Source: Deltaproteobacteria bacterium (lineage in GTDB: Bacteria; Myxococcota; Kuafuiibacteriia; Kuafuiibacteriales; Kuafuiibacteriaceae). From it: DNA of 64,000 bases. Made by a program: the position numbers and the translations under genes. Within the stretch, counting starts at the first letter, position 1. Each line of letters starts with the position of its first letter. The notes under the pieces are model-generated. The model saw nothing but the letters and a program-made list of their open reading frames with translations, searched no databases and was not told where the DNA came from. Of this stretch, positions 51,677-60,627 are shown piece by piece. Where the stretch lies: contig JADJPE010000005.1 of the NCBI GenBank assembly GCA_016713425.1, positions 3,410,001 to 3,474,000 of the forward strand, written 5' to 3'.

Positions 51677-52984
51677 ATGACGGAGCAAAAGCCCCAGGCG
51701 GGCGATCAAATCACCATTCAAGACGGGGTCCTTCAGGTGGGCGACCACCCGATCATTCCGTTCATCGAAGGCGACGGCACGGGCCCCGACATCTGGAGGG
51801 CGGCCCAACACGTTTTCGATAACGCGGTTCGGATCGCTTACGGCGGCAAGAAGGCCATCGTATGGCACGAAGTCCTCGCCGGGCAGAAGGCCTTCGACCA
51901 GACCGGAAACTGGCTCCCTCAGGAGACGGTCGAGGCGTTTCGCAAGTACCTGGTGGGCATCAAAGGACCGCTGACCACGCCCATCGGTGGCGGCATTCGG
52001 TCGCTCAACGTTGCGCTGCGCCAGCTCCTCGATCTCTACACCTGCCTTCGTCCGGTGCGGTGGTTCACGGGCGTTCCGTCCCCGGTCAAAGACCCGGGGG
52101 CGGTGAACATGGTGATTTTCCGCGAGAACACTGAGGACATCTACGCGGGCATCGAGTTCGAAGAAGGCAGCGAAGATGCGAAGAAGCTGCTCGGTCTCAT
52201 CAAGGAACATTTTCCTGAGCGATTCAAACGAATCCGATTTCCCGAGACGACCGGCCTCGGGCTGAAACCGGTGTCGCGGGAAGGTTCGGAGCGCCTCGTC
52301 CGCGCCGCGATTCGCTATGCGCTGGCCCAAGGTCGAAAGAGCGTCACGCTCGTGCACAAGGGCAACATCATGAAGTTCACCGAAGGGGCCTTCATGAAGT
52401 GGGGCTATGAGGTTGCCGAACGCGAGTTCAGCGACTCGACGTACGGCTGGGGCGGCTCTGGCCACTCGCAGTGGGAACGAACGCGCGATGAAAAGGGCGT
52501 CGAAGCCGCGACGGCCGAGTACGAGGCGGCGGCCAAGGCCGGCAAAGTCATCGTGAAGGATTCCATCGCGGACATCACGCTTCAGCAGGTGCTTACGCGT
52601 CCGGCCGAGTTCGAGGTCATCGCGACGCTGAACCTCAACGGCGACTATTTGTCGGACGCGCTCGCAGCTCAGGTGGGTGGCATTGGCATCGCGCCCGGGG
52701 GCAACATCAACTACGAGACGGGCCACGCGATCTTCGAAGCGACGCACGGCACGGCGCCGAAGTACGCCAACAAGGACATGGTGAATCCAGGATCGGTGAT
52801 CCTTTCAGGCGAGATGATGTTCCGCCACCTCGGTTGGAACGAGGCCGCGGACCTCGTCATCAGGGGGCTCGACCGAACCATCGGCGACAAGACCGTCACC
52901 TACGATTTCCACCGTTTGATGGAAGGGGCGACGAAGGTGAAGTGCTCCGAGTTCGGAGCACTCATCGTCAAGAATATGACGTAG
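51677..52984 (+). CDS. icd: Isocitrate dehydrogenase (NADP type)
   Basis: The 435-residue protein catalyses oxidative decarboxylation of isocitrate in the TCA cycle. Landmarks are IPFIEGDGTGPDIW, GPLTTPIGGGIRSLNVALRQ (with the Ser that AceK phosphorylates in E. coli), YTCLRPVRWF, MVIFRENTEDIYAGIE, VTLVHKGNIMKFTEG, IADITLQQVLTRP and GHAIFEATHGTAPKYANKDM. The ATG at 51677 is preceded by aggag at 9 nt. The 3' end overlaps the convergent response-regulator gene by 17 bp. Confidence 0.97.
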   Translation: MTEQKPQAGDQITIQDGVLQVGDHPIIPFIEGDGTGPDIWRAAQHVFDNAVRIAYGGKKAIVWHEVLAGQKAFDQTGNWLPQETVEAFRKYLVGIKGPLTTPIGGGIRSLNVALRQLLDLYTCLRPVRWFTGVPSPVKDPGAVNMVIFRENTEDIYAGIEFEEGSEDAKKLLGLIKEHFPERFKRIRFPETTGLGLKPVSREGSERLVRAAIRYALAQGRKSVTLVHKGNIMKFTEGAFMKWGYEVAEREFSDSTYGWGGSGHSQWERTRDEKGVEAATAEYEAAAKAGKVIVKDSIADITLQQVLTRPAEFEVIATLNLNGDYLSDALAAQVGGIGIAPGGNINYETGHAIFEATHGTAPKYANKDMVNPGSVILSGEMMFRHLGWNEAADLVIRGLDRTIGDKTVTYDFHRLMEGATKVKCSEFGALIVKNMT

Positions 52985-53687
52985 AACTGGCGCTGGCGGC
53001 GGTGGCATGGCCATCGCCGCCCCCGCCGGCGCGCTCGAGCTCCCGATCGCCATTGCCCGTCGGCGTCGAGTGGTCGAGCGACGCAATCCCAGTTGCGAAT
53101 GCGTAGATCACGAGCTGCGTTCGCCGATGGTAGCCCAGCTTTTTGAGGGCTCGTGAGATGTGCCCGCGTGCGGTGCGCGTCTCGATGCCCATCGCGTCGC
53201 CGATCTCCGCGTTCGAAAATCCTTGTGCGGCATGACGGATCGCCTGGAGCTCTCTTTCTGTGAGGCTGCTCCGATCACGGTCGGCCTCCTTCAGCTCGGG
53301 CTGGAGATACACGTTGCCGGAATGCACTTGGCGAACCGCTTCGACCAGCTCCTCTTCGGTCGCGCTCTTGAGCGCGTATCCGTGGGCGCCTGCCTCCAGG
53401 GCCGTTTGAACGACGGCCATGCCGCTCAGTGACGACACGCAAAGGACGCGCTGCAAAGGCCGGCGCGCCACGAGTTCTTTGATGACTTCGATGCCCGACC
53501 CCTGCAACAAGGCCACGTCCATGATGACCACATCAGGCGAGAACTGCAGCGCGCGGTCGATGGCCTCTCGGCCGGTCTCCGCTTCTGCGATCACCTCAAT
53601 GCCATGAGGCGCGAGAACTCTCTTCACGCCCGCACGGAAGAGCCTGTGGTTGTCGAGCACCAACGTCGTGATTTTGGATACCTGCAC
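52968..53687 (-). CDS. NarL/LuxR-type response regulator
   Basis: From the GTG at 53687 the protein has 239 residues. The receiver domain reads TTLVLDNHRLFRAGVKRVLA with phospho-acceptor D57 (DVVIMDVALLQGSGIEVI) and switch Lys (ALKSATEEEL). The C-terminal GerE-type HTH is LTERELQAIRHAAQGFSNAE followed by TARGHISRALKKLGYHRRTQ. The usual acidic pair near the N-terminus is reduced to one Asp (LDNH). A Gly/Ser/Thr-rich tail ends over the icd stop. No histidine kinase is adjacent; the orphan kinase at 7808-9436 is a distant, unproven candidate partner. Confidence 0.9.
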   Translation of the reverse strand: MQVSKITTLVLDNHRLFRAGVKRVLAPHGIEVIAEAETGREAIDRALQFSPDVVIMDVALLQGSGIEVIKELVARRPLQRVLCVSSLSGMAVVQTALEAGAHGYALKSATEEELVEAVRQVHSGNVYLQPELKEADRDRSSLTERELQAIRHAAQGFSNAEIGDAMGIETRTARGHISRALKKLGYHRRTQLVIYAFATGIASLDHSTPTGNGDRELERAGGGGDGHATAASASSTSYS

Positions 53688-53859
53688 GGCTAAGTGGGCG
53701 TACTTTATCCACACCTCGGCCGGGCCCGGCAATTGGCCTAAAGGACTATATACGACGTCAAGATGCGTCAGTCTTGAAATAGGTGTTCCATGAACGTGAT
53801 CAGACCCGCCATTCCCGGATGCTTTGGCCTGAACTGAATTCCGCCATGCGATCTTTGAC

Positions 53860-54081
53860 CTATGCGGTCGTGAGGGCGTTGTGGATGGCGCCTGCCAAGA
53901 GTGCGATCGCGACGGCGAAGAGCGCCGATGCGGTCCACGTAGCGAGCAGGCTGTATCCGGCGCTCGAGGATTCCTTGCGAACAGCCGGGTAGAGTGTGCC
54001 CGTCAAGACGGTCGAAAGACCGACGAGTACGATGACAACTGTTTGCTGGGGACCTGTCACGTGCGCTTGAGACCCAATCAC
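53860..54081 (-). CDS. Small two-TM membrane protein
   Basis: The 73-residue protein has two hydrophobic helices (TVVIVLVGLSTVLTGTLY; LLATWTASALFAVAIALLAG). It is supported by its GTG start overlapping the stop of the Sua5 gene (GTGA), which implies translational coupling. No family recognised. The ~170 bp between it and the response-regulator start contain nothing identified. Confidence 0.6.
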   Translation of the reverse strand: MIGSQAHVTGPQQTVVIVLVGLSTVLTGTLYPAVRKESSSAGYSLLATWTASALFAVAIALLAGAIHNALTTA

Positions 54082-55124
54082 CTGAGGCGCGGATTCGCAA
54101 TCTGAACGACGATCTCCTCGCCTGCGGCGCGTCGCAAACGATCCATGATCGCTCGTCCGAGCCCGACCTCGGGGACACGGTCCGCGAGGATGGCGTCGAG
54201 CCCTTCATGGTCGAGGCGTTGCATCGCGGCAAAAAGCCGGGCCGCCGCTTCGTTGAGATCGCCGGTCGATGACAACACTTCGATGCGCACGAAGGCATCG
54301 GATGGTGCGGGACGGGGTTTGAGCTGAAGCCATCCAAAGCGACCCCCGGCCGGCAACTGCTTGGGGTCCAGAACCAGCGGGGTCTTTGGCGCGTAGTGGG
54401 ACACGCTGCGTCCGGGCGCGGCCTTCAGTTTCGTGCCTGGTGGGGCGATGCGGACGGGACCTGCAATCGGCTCGATGTCCTCGAGGGGCAGTCCTCCTGG
54501 ACGAAGCAGCCAGACCTCGTCGTCGATGAAGGTGATGACGGTGGATTCGACACCGACGAGCGTGGGGCCTCCATCGAGGAGCATCTCGACTGCGCCTGAG
54601 CGCACTTCGAGCTGCGCACGCACGTGCGCGGCCGTCGTCGGGCTCGTGCGTCCAAAGCGGTTGGCACTCGGGGCCGCGATCGGACATCCCGCGTGCTCGA
54701 GGAGCGCGGCTGCGATCGGATGCCGTGGAACGCGCAGGGCGACCGTCGGTTCGCCCGCCGTGACGAGGTCTGGGACATGCGCCGCCTTTGGGAGAACCAT
54801 GGTCAAGGGCCCGGGCCAGAACGCTTGCGCGAGCTGCTCCGCCACGGGTGGAAAATCGGTGACCAGCGCGCGCGCGGCGTCGATGTCTCGAACGTGAACG
54901 ATGAGCGGATCGAAGCGCGGCCGTGCCTTGACCTCGAAGATGCGCGCGACCGCCTTGGGGTCCATCGCGTGGGCCCCGAGCCCGTAGACGGTCTCCGTCG
55001 GAAACGCGACCAGGCCGCCGCGCCTGAGAATGAGGCCCGCCTCCCGAACCTCGCGTTCGAGTGCGGCTTCTCGTTCTAGGGCTCGTTCTGGTTCTGGTTC
55101 TGGTTCTCGTTCGTCGGTCGGCAC
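54078..55124 (-). CDS. tsaC: L-threonylcarbamoyladenylate synthase (Sua5 type)
   Basis: The enzyme makes threonylcarbamoyl-AMP for the t6A37 modification of ANN-decoding tRNAs. The YrdC domain (about 28-215) shows LVAFPTETVYGLGAHAMDPK, FEVKARPRFDPLIVHV, FWPGPLTMVL, ALRVPRHPIAAALLEHAGCP, IAAPSANRFGRTSPTTAAHV and ESTVI. The extra Sua5 C-domain (about 225-345) makes it 348 residues rather than the ~190 of TsaC. The N-terminus EPEPEPERALEREAALERE is encoded by a short tandem repeat (about 55060-55115). The gene lies 8 bp downstream of argS, so both are likely co-transcribed as a translation-related unit. Confidence 0.95.
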   Translation of the reverse strand: MPTDEREPEPEPERALEREAALEREVREAGLILRRGGLVAFPTETVYGLGAHAMDPKAVARIFEVKARPRFDPLIVHVRDIDAARALVTDFPPVAEQLAQAFWPGPLTMVLPKAAHVPDLVTAGEPTVALRVPRHPIAAALLEHAGCPIAAPSANRFGRTSPTTAAHVRAQLEVRSGAVEMLLDGGPTLVGVESTVITFIDDEVWLLRPGGLPLEDIEPIAGPVRIAPPGTKLKAAPGRSVSHYAPKTPLVLDPKQLPAGGRFGWLQLKPRPAPSDAFVRIEVLSSTGDLNEAAARLFAAMQRLDHEGLDAILADRVPEVGLGRAIMDRLRRAAGEEIVVQIANPRLR

Positions 55125-55132
55125 GGCTCAGC

Positions 55133-57130
55133 CTACATGGATTCCGGGGCCTTGAGCCCAAGGAGGGCGAGTCCGCTCGCCAGGGTCTGCCGCAGGGCAT
55201 CGACCAACTGAAGCCGCGCGGCGCGTACGGCGTCGTCGTCCGTGAGCACCCGCTTGTTGCGGTCTTTGTTGCCGGCGGTGAGGTAGTGGGCGGCGGCGCC
55301 CGCGATCTCGATGACCGCCCGGGTGAGCAACGAGGGCTCGCATGCGTTGCACGAATCGATGACCGCGTCGGGGTACCGCGCCAGCGCCAAGATCAGCGCT
55401 CGCTCTTCGTCGAGCGTGAGTCGATCGAGGTCGGCCTCATCCGGAGCCCCCTCTGCTTTGCGAAGAATGCTGCAGGCTCGGGCGTGCGTGTACTGAACAT
55501 ATGGCCCTGTGTGGCCGCTGAAGTCGAGCACTTCCGCCCAGTCGAAGCGATAGTCGCTCGCTCTCGGGTTTCGGAGGTCACCGAACACGATGGCCCCGAT
55601 CCCTATGCTTTCGACGACGTCGTCAAGAACCCCCGGATCGACACGCGCCGACGCTTCACAGATCTCTCGTGCCTTGGCGACGGCTTCGTCGAGAACCTCG
55701 TCGAGGAACACGACCTGGCCGCGTCGAGTGCTCATCCCGTGAACGCGCCCGAACTTCACGTGCTGGCATCGATCGACCCAGTCAAAGCCCATCGCGGTCA
55801 GCGTTCGAAAGAGCTGCTCGAAGTGAAGGGATTGAGCTTCGCCGACCACGTAGAGCGAGCGATCAAACTGAAAGCGCTCGTACCGGTCGATGGCGGTTGC
55901 GATGTCGCGCGTGATGTAGAGCGTCGTGCCGTCGCGTGTCTTGAGGAGTACGGGCGCCTCGTTGGGTTTTCGAGGCAGGGCCACGATCTCAGCGCCCTCG
56001 CTCATCTCCGTGCCGGGGCGCATCCGCACCTTTTGCACCGTCTCTTCGAGCACAGACTGGTAGCTCGCCTCACCTTCCCAATACGTGAAGGCAATGCCCA
56101 TGCGCGCATAGACGCGCTCGAATTCGGCGATCGAGGTGCTGCGAAACTCTCGCCACTCGGCCAGAGCGTCTTCGTCGCCGTCTTCGAGGCGCTTCAGAAA
56201 CAACCGTGCTTCGCGATCATACGCCTCAGCGCTCTCGAGCGCGGGGCGAGCCGCCAAAGCGGCGGCCTCCAGGGCTGAGAGGAAAGCGTCGAAGTCCGTC
56301 GTCGGATCTTCGTTCTCGCCGACCCCACGAAGTGTTCGGAGCTTGCTCTCGAGGCTTTTCACGGTCTTGGCTGAGCGCTTCCCCTCGTCCGCGGTCGCCG
56401 CGGACGCGAGCGCGACCTTGGCTTCTTTGAGCCGCTCCGCAAGGGCCCGCGCTTCCGCGGGGCGATCCATGATCGCGCGCGGCGTGGCGGTGTCGGCGTC
56501 TTGGTTGGCCTTGACGTACACTTCGACGAGATGCTTGGCGTCGTGGCGTCGGGCCGGATCGCCGTGGCGTTTGAAGCCGGTGGCGAGCAGGCCGAACTGT
56601 TTCCCCCAGTCGCCGAGGTAGTTGATGCCGACGGTTCGATAGCCGCACGCGGCGTGAATGCGCGCGATCGCGCCACCGATGACGGTAGACCGAAGGTGAT
56701 GGAAGGCGAGGGGCTTGGCGATGTTTGGGGCGGAGAAGTCGATGACCGTGGTTCGGCCTTGGCCGACGGTGTTCGTCCCGTAGGTGGGCTCTCGTGCCGC
56801 CCGGACGACGGCCGCCTTGAGCGCTTCGTCTGAGAAACGCACGTTGACGTAGGGGCCGGCCGCGCTCGCGGCGCTCCAACGTGGATCGTCAGCCAAGTAA
56901 CTCACAACTTGCTTAGCGACGTCCGTCGGGTTCTTCTTCGCCCGCTTCCCGAGCGTGAAGCAGGGGAGTGCGAGGTCGCCGTGGCCCGGGTCCGGCGTGC
57001 GCATCTGGCTTACGATCTCGGGGATGAGGTCTTCCGGGAGCTCGAGACCGCGTGCCGCGGATTGAGCGAGGGCTTGGCGAAAGGCTTCGATGGGCGCGGC
57101 CATGGCCGCTGCGTACGAGAGGACGTCCAT
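55133..57130 (-). CDS. argS: Arginyl-tRNA synthetase with altered HIGH motif
   Basis: Class I synthetase of 665 residues if started at the ATG at 57130 (alternative ATG 57103). The N-terminal Add domain is followed by the catalytic segment SAPNIAKPLAFHHLRSTVIG. The usual HxGH of the ATP site appears as AFHH at about 142-145. KMSKS is replaced by MSTRRG at about 466, as in eukaryote-like ArgRS. TVGINYLGDWGKQFGLLATG, VGEAQSLHFEQLFRTL and the C-terminal anticodon-binding domain (YVQYTHARACSILRKAEGAP) are intact. The start codon is nested with that of the divergent mrp gene (catg at 57128-57131), and no Shine-Dalgarno is visible, so the mRNA may be leaderless. Confidence 0.93.
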   Translation of the reverse strand: MDVLSYAAAMAAPIEAFRQALAQSAARGLELPEDLIPEIVSQMRTPDPGHGDLALPCFTLGKRAKKNPTDVAKQVVSYLADDPRWSAASAAGPYVNVRFSDEALKAAVVRAAREPTYGTNTVGQGRTTVIDFSAPNIAKPLAFHHLRSTVIGGAIARIHAACGYRTVGINYLGDWGKQFGLLATGFKRHGDPARRHDAKHLVEVYVKANQDADTATPRAIMDRPAEARALAERLKEAKVALASAATADEGKRSAKTVKSLESKLRTLRGVGENEDPTTDFDAFLSALEAAALAARPALESAEAYDREARLFLKRLEDGDEDALAEWREFRSTSIAEFERVYARMGIAFTYWEGEASYQSVLEETVQKVRMRPGTEMSEGAEIVALPRKPNEAPVLLKTRDGTTLYITRDIATAIDRYERFQFDRSLYVVGEAQSLHFEQLFRTLTAMGFDWVDRCQHVKFGRVHGMSTRRGQVVFLDEVLDEAVAKAREICEASARVDPGVLDDVVESIGIGAIVFGDLRNPRASDYRFDWAEVLDFSGHTGPYVQYTHARACSILRKAEGAPDEADLDRLTLDEERALILALARYPDAVIDSCNACEPSLLTRAVIEIAGAAAHYLTAGNKDRNKRVLTDDDAVRAARLQLVDALRQTLASGLALLGLKAPESM

Positions 57131-58253
57131 GTTTGGCAAGAAAGACAAGTCACCGGAGTCGACGGCGCTGACCGAAGCGGAGGTCCGCACGCGACTCGCG
57201 CGCGTCACCGATCCGGAGTTGGGCCGCGACCTTGTGGCGGCGGGAATGGTGAAAGATGTGCGGATCGACGCACAGCGGTTGCGTCTGGGCCTCGAGTTGC
57301 CCACGCCGGCCTGGGAACCCAAGGAATACCTAGCCCAGGAGATCCAGACGGCGCTTCGAGAGGTCGCGGGCGGTCGCTCGGTCGACGTCGCGTGGGGAAG
57401 CCAGGTGCGCCCTTCGCGTCCGCTGGCGACCGCGGGTCAGAACCTCGTGCCGGGCGCCCGAAATGTCATTCTTTTCGCCTCGGGAAAGGGGGGCGTCGGG
57501 AAGTCGACCGTTGCGACCAACGTCGCAGCCGCCCTTGCCCGGCTCGGGGCCAACGTCGGGCTCCTCGACTCAGACATCTACGGGCCGTCGATTCCGACGA
57601 TGCTGGGCACGCACGAGCGTCCCGAGGTGAGCGGCGAACGTCTCGTGCCGCTGTTGCGCTATGGCATGAAGCTGATGTCGATCGGTTTCATCGTCGATCC
57701 GAGCTCGGCCATGGCGTGGCGAGGACCCATGCTGAACGGCGCGCTCATTCAGTTCATGCGGGACGTCGAGTGGGGTGATCTCGACTATCTGGTGCTCGAT
57801 CTTCCGCCCGGCACGGGCGACGTGCAGCTCACGGTGGCGCAGAACGTGAAAGTCTCGGGTGCGGTGCTCGTTTCGACGCCGCAAGACGTCGCGCTCGCCG
57901 ATGTGACCCGCGGGAAGTCAATGTTCGACAAGGTCGATATTCCGACGTTGGGTGTCGTCGAGAACATGGCGTTTTTCGAGTGCACGTCGTGTCACGCGGT
58001 CCACCACATCTTTTCGCAGGGCGGTGCTTCGCGACTTGCCGCCGATCTCGGTGTCCCCCTGCTTGGACAGGTCCCGCTCGAGACGGCGACGCGCGAGTCC
58101 GCAGACAAGGGCCAGCCCGAGGTCTTGTCGAACCCGGAGAGCGGCGCCTCGAAGGCCTTTGTGGCCATCGCGCGGAGGCTCGCGACGATGCTCGCGAAGC
58201 AAGCGGCCGAAGTTCCCGGAGAGCGCGCGGGCGGTCTACGCATCATTCAGTGA
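57129..58253 (+). CDS. mrp: Mrp/NBP35-type Fe-S cluster carrier ATPase
   Basis: The 374-residue P-loop NTPase carries and inserts Fe-S clusters. An N-terminal MIP18/DUF59 domain (TRLARVTDPELGRDLVAAGM) precedes the ATPase: FASGKGGVGKSTVATNVAAA (deviant Walker A), LLDSDIYGPSIPTMLG, DYLVLDLPPGTGDVQLTVAQ and the cluster-binding CTSCH near the C-terminus. The ATG at 57129 has gagagg 7 nt upstream; another in-frame ATG at 57102 exists. Its start codon shares three bases with the proposed argS start on the other strand. hisS follows 68 bp downstream in the same direction. Confidence 0.95.
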   Translation: MFGKKDKSPESTALTEAEVRTRLARVTDPELGRDLVAAGMVKDVRIDAQRLRLGLELPTPAWEPKEYLAQEIQTALREVAGGRSVDVAWGSQVRPSRPLATAGQNLVPGARNVILFASGKGGVGKSTVATNVAAALARLGANVGLLDSDIYGPSIPTMLGTHERPEVSGERLVPLLRYGMKLMSIGFIVDPSSAMAWRGPMLNGALIQFMRDVEWGDLDYLVLDLPPGTGDVQLTVAQNVKVSGAVLVSTPQDVALADVTRGKSMFDKVDIPTLGVVENMAFFECTSCHAVHHIFSQGGASRLAADLGVPLLGQVPLETATRESADKGQPEVLSNPESGASKAFVAIARRLATMLAKQAAEVPGERAGGLRIIQ

Positions 58254-58321
58254 AGCTTCGCTCCACCCGGTGAAGCTTCGCCTCATCCCACGAAACATCC
58301 CCAACGAAAGGACGTCCGAGG

Positions 58322-59893
58322 ATGGCCAAGAAGACGAATGCGCGTCCTCCCAAAGGGACGCGCGATTTTCTGCCCGATGATGTGCAGCGTCGTGAGTTCG
58401 TGACGCGCGTGATCCGCGATGTGTACGGTGCGCATGGCTTCCTGCCCCTCGAGACACCGGCCTTCGAACGGCTCGACGCGTTGCTCGGAAAATACGGTGA
58501 CGAGGGTGACCAGCTCGTCTTCAAGATCTTGCACCGGGGTCAGCCGCTCGTCGAAGGCGTTCGAGCAGCGCATGCGCACATCGAAGCGCCCGGCGGGATC
58601 GTCGTCGGGAGGAGCGGTGAGACCGCACCCGCGGCCGAGACGATGCTCGCCGACATGGGCTTGCGCTACGACCTCACGGTGCCGTTGGCGCGGGTCTATG
58701 CCGAGTATCAGGGGAAGCTTCCGGCGGTCTTCAAGCGCTATCAGATCCAACCCGTGTGGCGCGCCGACACGCCCGGCAAGGGGCGCTTTCGGGAGTTCTA
58801 CCAGTGCGATGTCGACATCGTGGGTGCGTCGTCGTTGTCGGTCGAGGTCGAAGTGGTGGGCGCCGTGGCCGAGTGCTTGCGGCGGCTTGGCTTCGACGAC
58901 TTCAAGATCCGGTTGAATGATCGCCGTCTCTTACGCGCGTTGGTCGACCGGGCTGGGATCGATCCCGCGCTCGAGACGGCGGCCATCGTTGCGATCGACA
59001 AGCTCGATAAGGTCGGTCCGGATGGCGTGGCGCGGGAACTCGAAGCGCACGGCATCGGTGAGGATGCGCGAAGCCGACTCTTGGCGATGGTTCTTGGCGA
59101 TGACGTCTCCCTCGCGACGCTGCGCGAGCGGCTCACGGACGTCGACGTCCGCGCCAACGTCGATGTCAACGGCAGCGGCAGCGGCAACGGCAGCGACAAT
59201 GGCAACGGCGATGGCGGAGCTGGGGACCATGACGGACGTGTGGGACATGCTGGACATGACGGACGTGCGGAAGGGCTGGCGGCGATCGCGGACCTCGAGC
59301 AGATCTTGGCTTGGGCGGCGCACACGCCTGCGGCCGGCCATCTCATGTTCAGCCCAACGCTAGCGCGTGGACTTGGCTACTACACGGGCGCGATCTTCGA
59401 GATCGCGGTCGCCGATCTGGCAGGATCACTCGGCGGTGGGGGTCGCTATGATGGCTTGATCGGCACGTTCTTGGGTCGGGATGTTCCAGCCTGCGGTTTT
59501 TCGATTGGGCTCGAGCGCATCCTCGTGGTGATGGAAGAACGCGGAATGTTCCCCGGCGATACTGCGTCGATCGACGTGCTTCTTGGCGCGGAGGCTGGCG
59601 TCGATGAGGCGCTTGCCCTCGAGGTGGCGTATGACCTTCGCGCGGAAGGACTGCGTGTGGACCTACAGCCGGGGTCGGTGAAGTCAGCGAAGCTTCGCAA
59701 GGCGGCCGACGAGCGTGGGATTCCGGCTGCGGCGACGATCGCGGGGTCGTCGCCCCACGATGTGTCGCTGTGGTTCAAGGCTGAGCCCGACGTTCGTTCG
59801 CGAGCCGTCGAGCGGTCTCGAGTCGTCGCCGAAATCTGCTCGGTGCTCAAGGCGACCGGACCATCACGGAGCGGCGCACCTGTCGTCCCATGA
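58322..59893 (+). CDS. hisS: Histidyl-tRNA synthetase with low-complexity insertion
   Basis: Class II synthetase of 523 residues, about 100 longer than E. coli HisRS. Motif 1/2 region: KGTRDFLPDDVQRREFVTRV, RYDLTVPLARVYAEYQ, KRYQIQPVWRADTPGKGRFR, EFYQCDVDIVG. His-specific motif: LARGLGYYTGAIFEIAV; motif 3: ACGFSIGLERILVVME. C-terminal anticodon-binding domain from about residue 420. Residues about 275-318 are an inserted NGSGSGNGSDNGNGDGGAG run followed by GHDGRAEG, encoded by short tandem repeats at 59141-59275, in the insertion domain between motif 2 and the His-motif. The essential catalytic motifs are intact, so the enzyme is expected to work. Confidence 0.95.
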   Translation: MAKKTNARPPKGTRDFLPDDVQRREFVTRVIRDVYGAHGFLPLETPAFERLDALLGKYGDEGDQLVFKILHRGQPLVEGVRAAHAHIEAPGGIVVGRSGETAPAAETMLADMGLRYDLTVPLARVYAEYQGKLPAVFKRYQIQPVWRADTPGKGRFREFYQCDVDIVGASSLSVEVEVVGAVAECLRRLGFDDFKIRLNDRRLLRALVDRAGIDPALETAAIVAIDKLDKVGPDGVARELEAHGIGEDARSRLLAMVLGDDVSLATLRERLTDVDVRANVDVNGSGSGNGSDNGNGDGGAGDHDGRVGHAGHDGRAEGLAAIADLEQILAWAAHTPAAGHLMFSPTLARGLGYYTGAIFEIAVADLAGSLGGGGRYDGLIGTFLGRDVPACGFSIGLERILVVMEERGMFPGDTASIDVLLGAEAGVDEALALEVAYDLRAEGLRVDLQPGSVKSAKLRKAADERGIPAAATIAGSSPHDVSLWFKAEPDVRSRAVERSRVVAEICSVLKATGPSRSGAPVVP

Positions 59894-59939
59894 CATGAGC
59901 GACCATGAGTGACCACCGTGACGAGTGACGATCCGCGGC

Positions 59940-60479
59940 TCAACCGCAGACCGCGGGATTCGGACGCGGATCGCAGGGGCGGTGGTCAAGGCTGACACCG
60001 AAAGAAGGGCCCCGGGCGCCGGCTTCAAACACCTCGGTCAGGATCTCCAAGGTCTCTTCATAGATGCCGGGGGCGCTGCTTTCTCTGGCGCCCACCACGT
60101 GGAGGACACGCGGCTGGTTCGTGGCTATCCAACCGAGGATCGCGTGGGATGGTGCATCCTCGCGGTCGAGGTCGACGACGAGAAGCGGTCGCCGAACCGA
60201 ACGCGCCAAGTCGGCGGCGAGCCGCTCGCTGGCAAGCAGGGGGCCGCGGGTGATGACCAACGTGGCGCTGCTGCCTTCAACGTTGCGTTGGGTCTGGATG
60301 TGCGTTCCGGGGGCTCGAGTTTCGAGGAGCGGGTACCGAGACGCGATCGGTCCGTCCTCCGCCCACCGGTCCTTCGGACACCAACCGGCCACCAGCAAGC
60401 CGACTTGCAGAGCTGCGTCCAGCGCGGCCCGTCCGACGCCGGCCTGACCGCTGCTCAAGATTTTTGTTGGTGCATTCAT
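59940..60479 (-). CDS. Putative molybdenum-carrier / YpsA-like Rossmann protein
   Basis: From the ATG at 60479 the protein has 179 residues. It matches the cpYpsA / 'putative molybdenum carrier' family: TKILSSGQAGVGRAALDAAL (usually GGQTGVDRAAL), AGWCPKDRWAEDGPIASRYP, ATLVITRGPLLASERLAADL and RPLLVVDLDRE. The family belongs to the SLOG/DprA-like nucleotide-binding superfamily; the molybdenum role is named from one structure and is uncertain. Asp in the GVDR loop is Gly here. A 7-codon longer start is possible. Convergent with hisS. Confidence 0.82.
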   Translation of the reverse strand: MNAPTKILSSGQAGVGRAALDAALQVGLLVAGWCPKDRWAEDGPIASRYPLLETRAPGTHIQTQRNVEGSSATLVITRGPLLASERLAADLARSVRRPLLVVDLDREDAPSHAILGWIATNQPRVLHVVGARESSAPGIYEETLEILTEVFEAGARGPSFGVSLDHRPCDPRPNPAVCG

Positions 60480-60627
60480 TACACGAAGTCTATATCCCAC
60501 CGGGTTTTCATTCGTCTACTGCCGAGTCGAAGGAAATTCATTTCGCTTCGGATTGATATTTACCCTTGTTTTGAGACGGCCCAGACTTTTGTACCGCTTT
60601 GTACCTTACGTAGGGCATAATGCGCCG
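60480..60627. promoter_or_regulatory. AT-rich divergent promoter region with tttgtacc direct repeats
   Basis: This stretch is clearly richer in A/T than anything around it. It carries tttgtacc at 60588-60595 and again at 60598-60605 (10-bp period, one helical turn), and a cataat box at about 60615-60620 just before the ATG at 60628. A regulator binding one face of the helix is possible. This is position-based inference. Confidence 0.35.

Noticed and set aside
51600..52747. N-terminal extension (about 380 codons) of the SGNH hydrolase frame
   Set aside because: It is entirely antisense to icd and lacks hydrolase similarity; the TM-anchored start at 51595 is complete.
53768..54337. Minus-strand frame of 189 codons beside the Sua5 gene
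   Set aside because: It overlaps the 3' end of Sua5 and the coupled two-TM gene in another frame and has shadow-type Arg/Ser composition.
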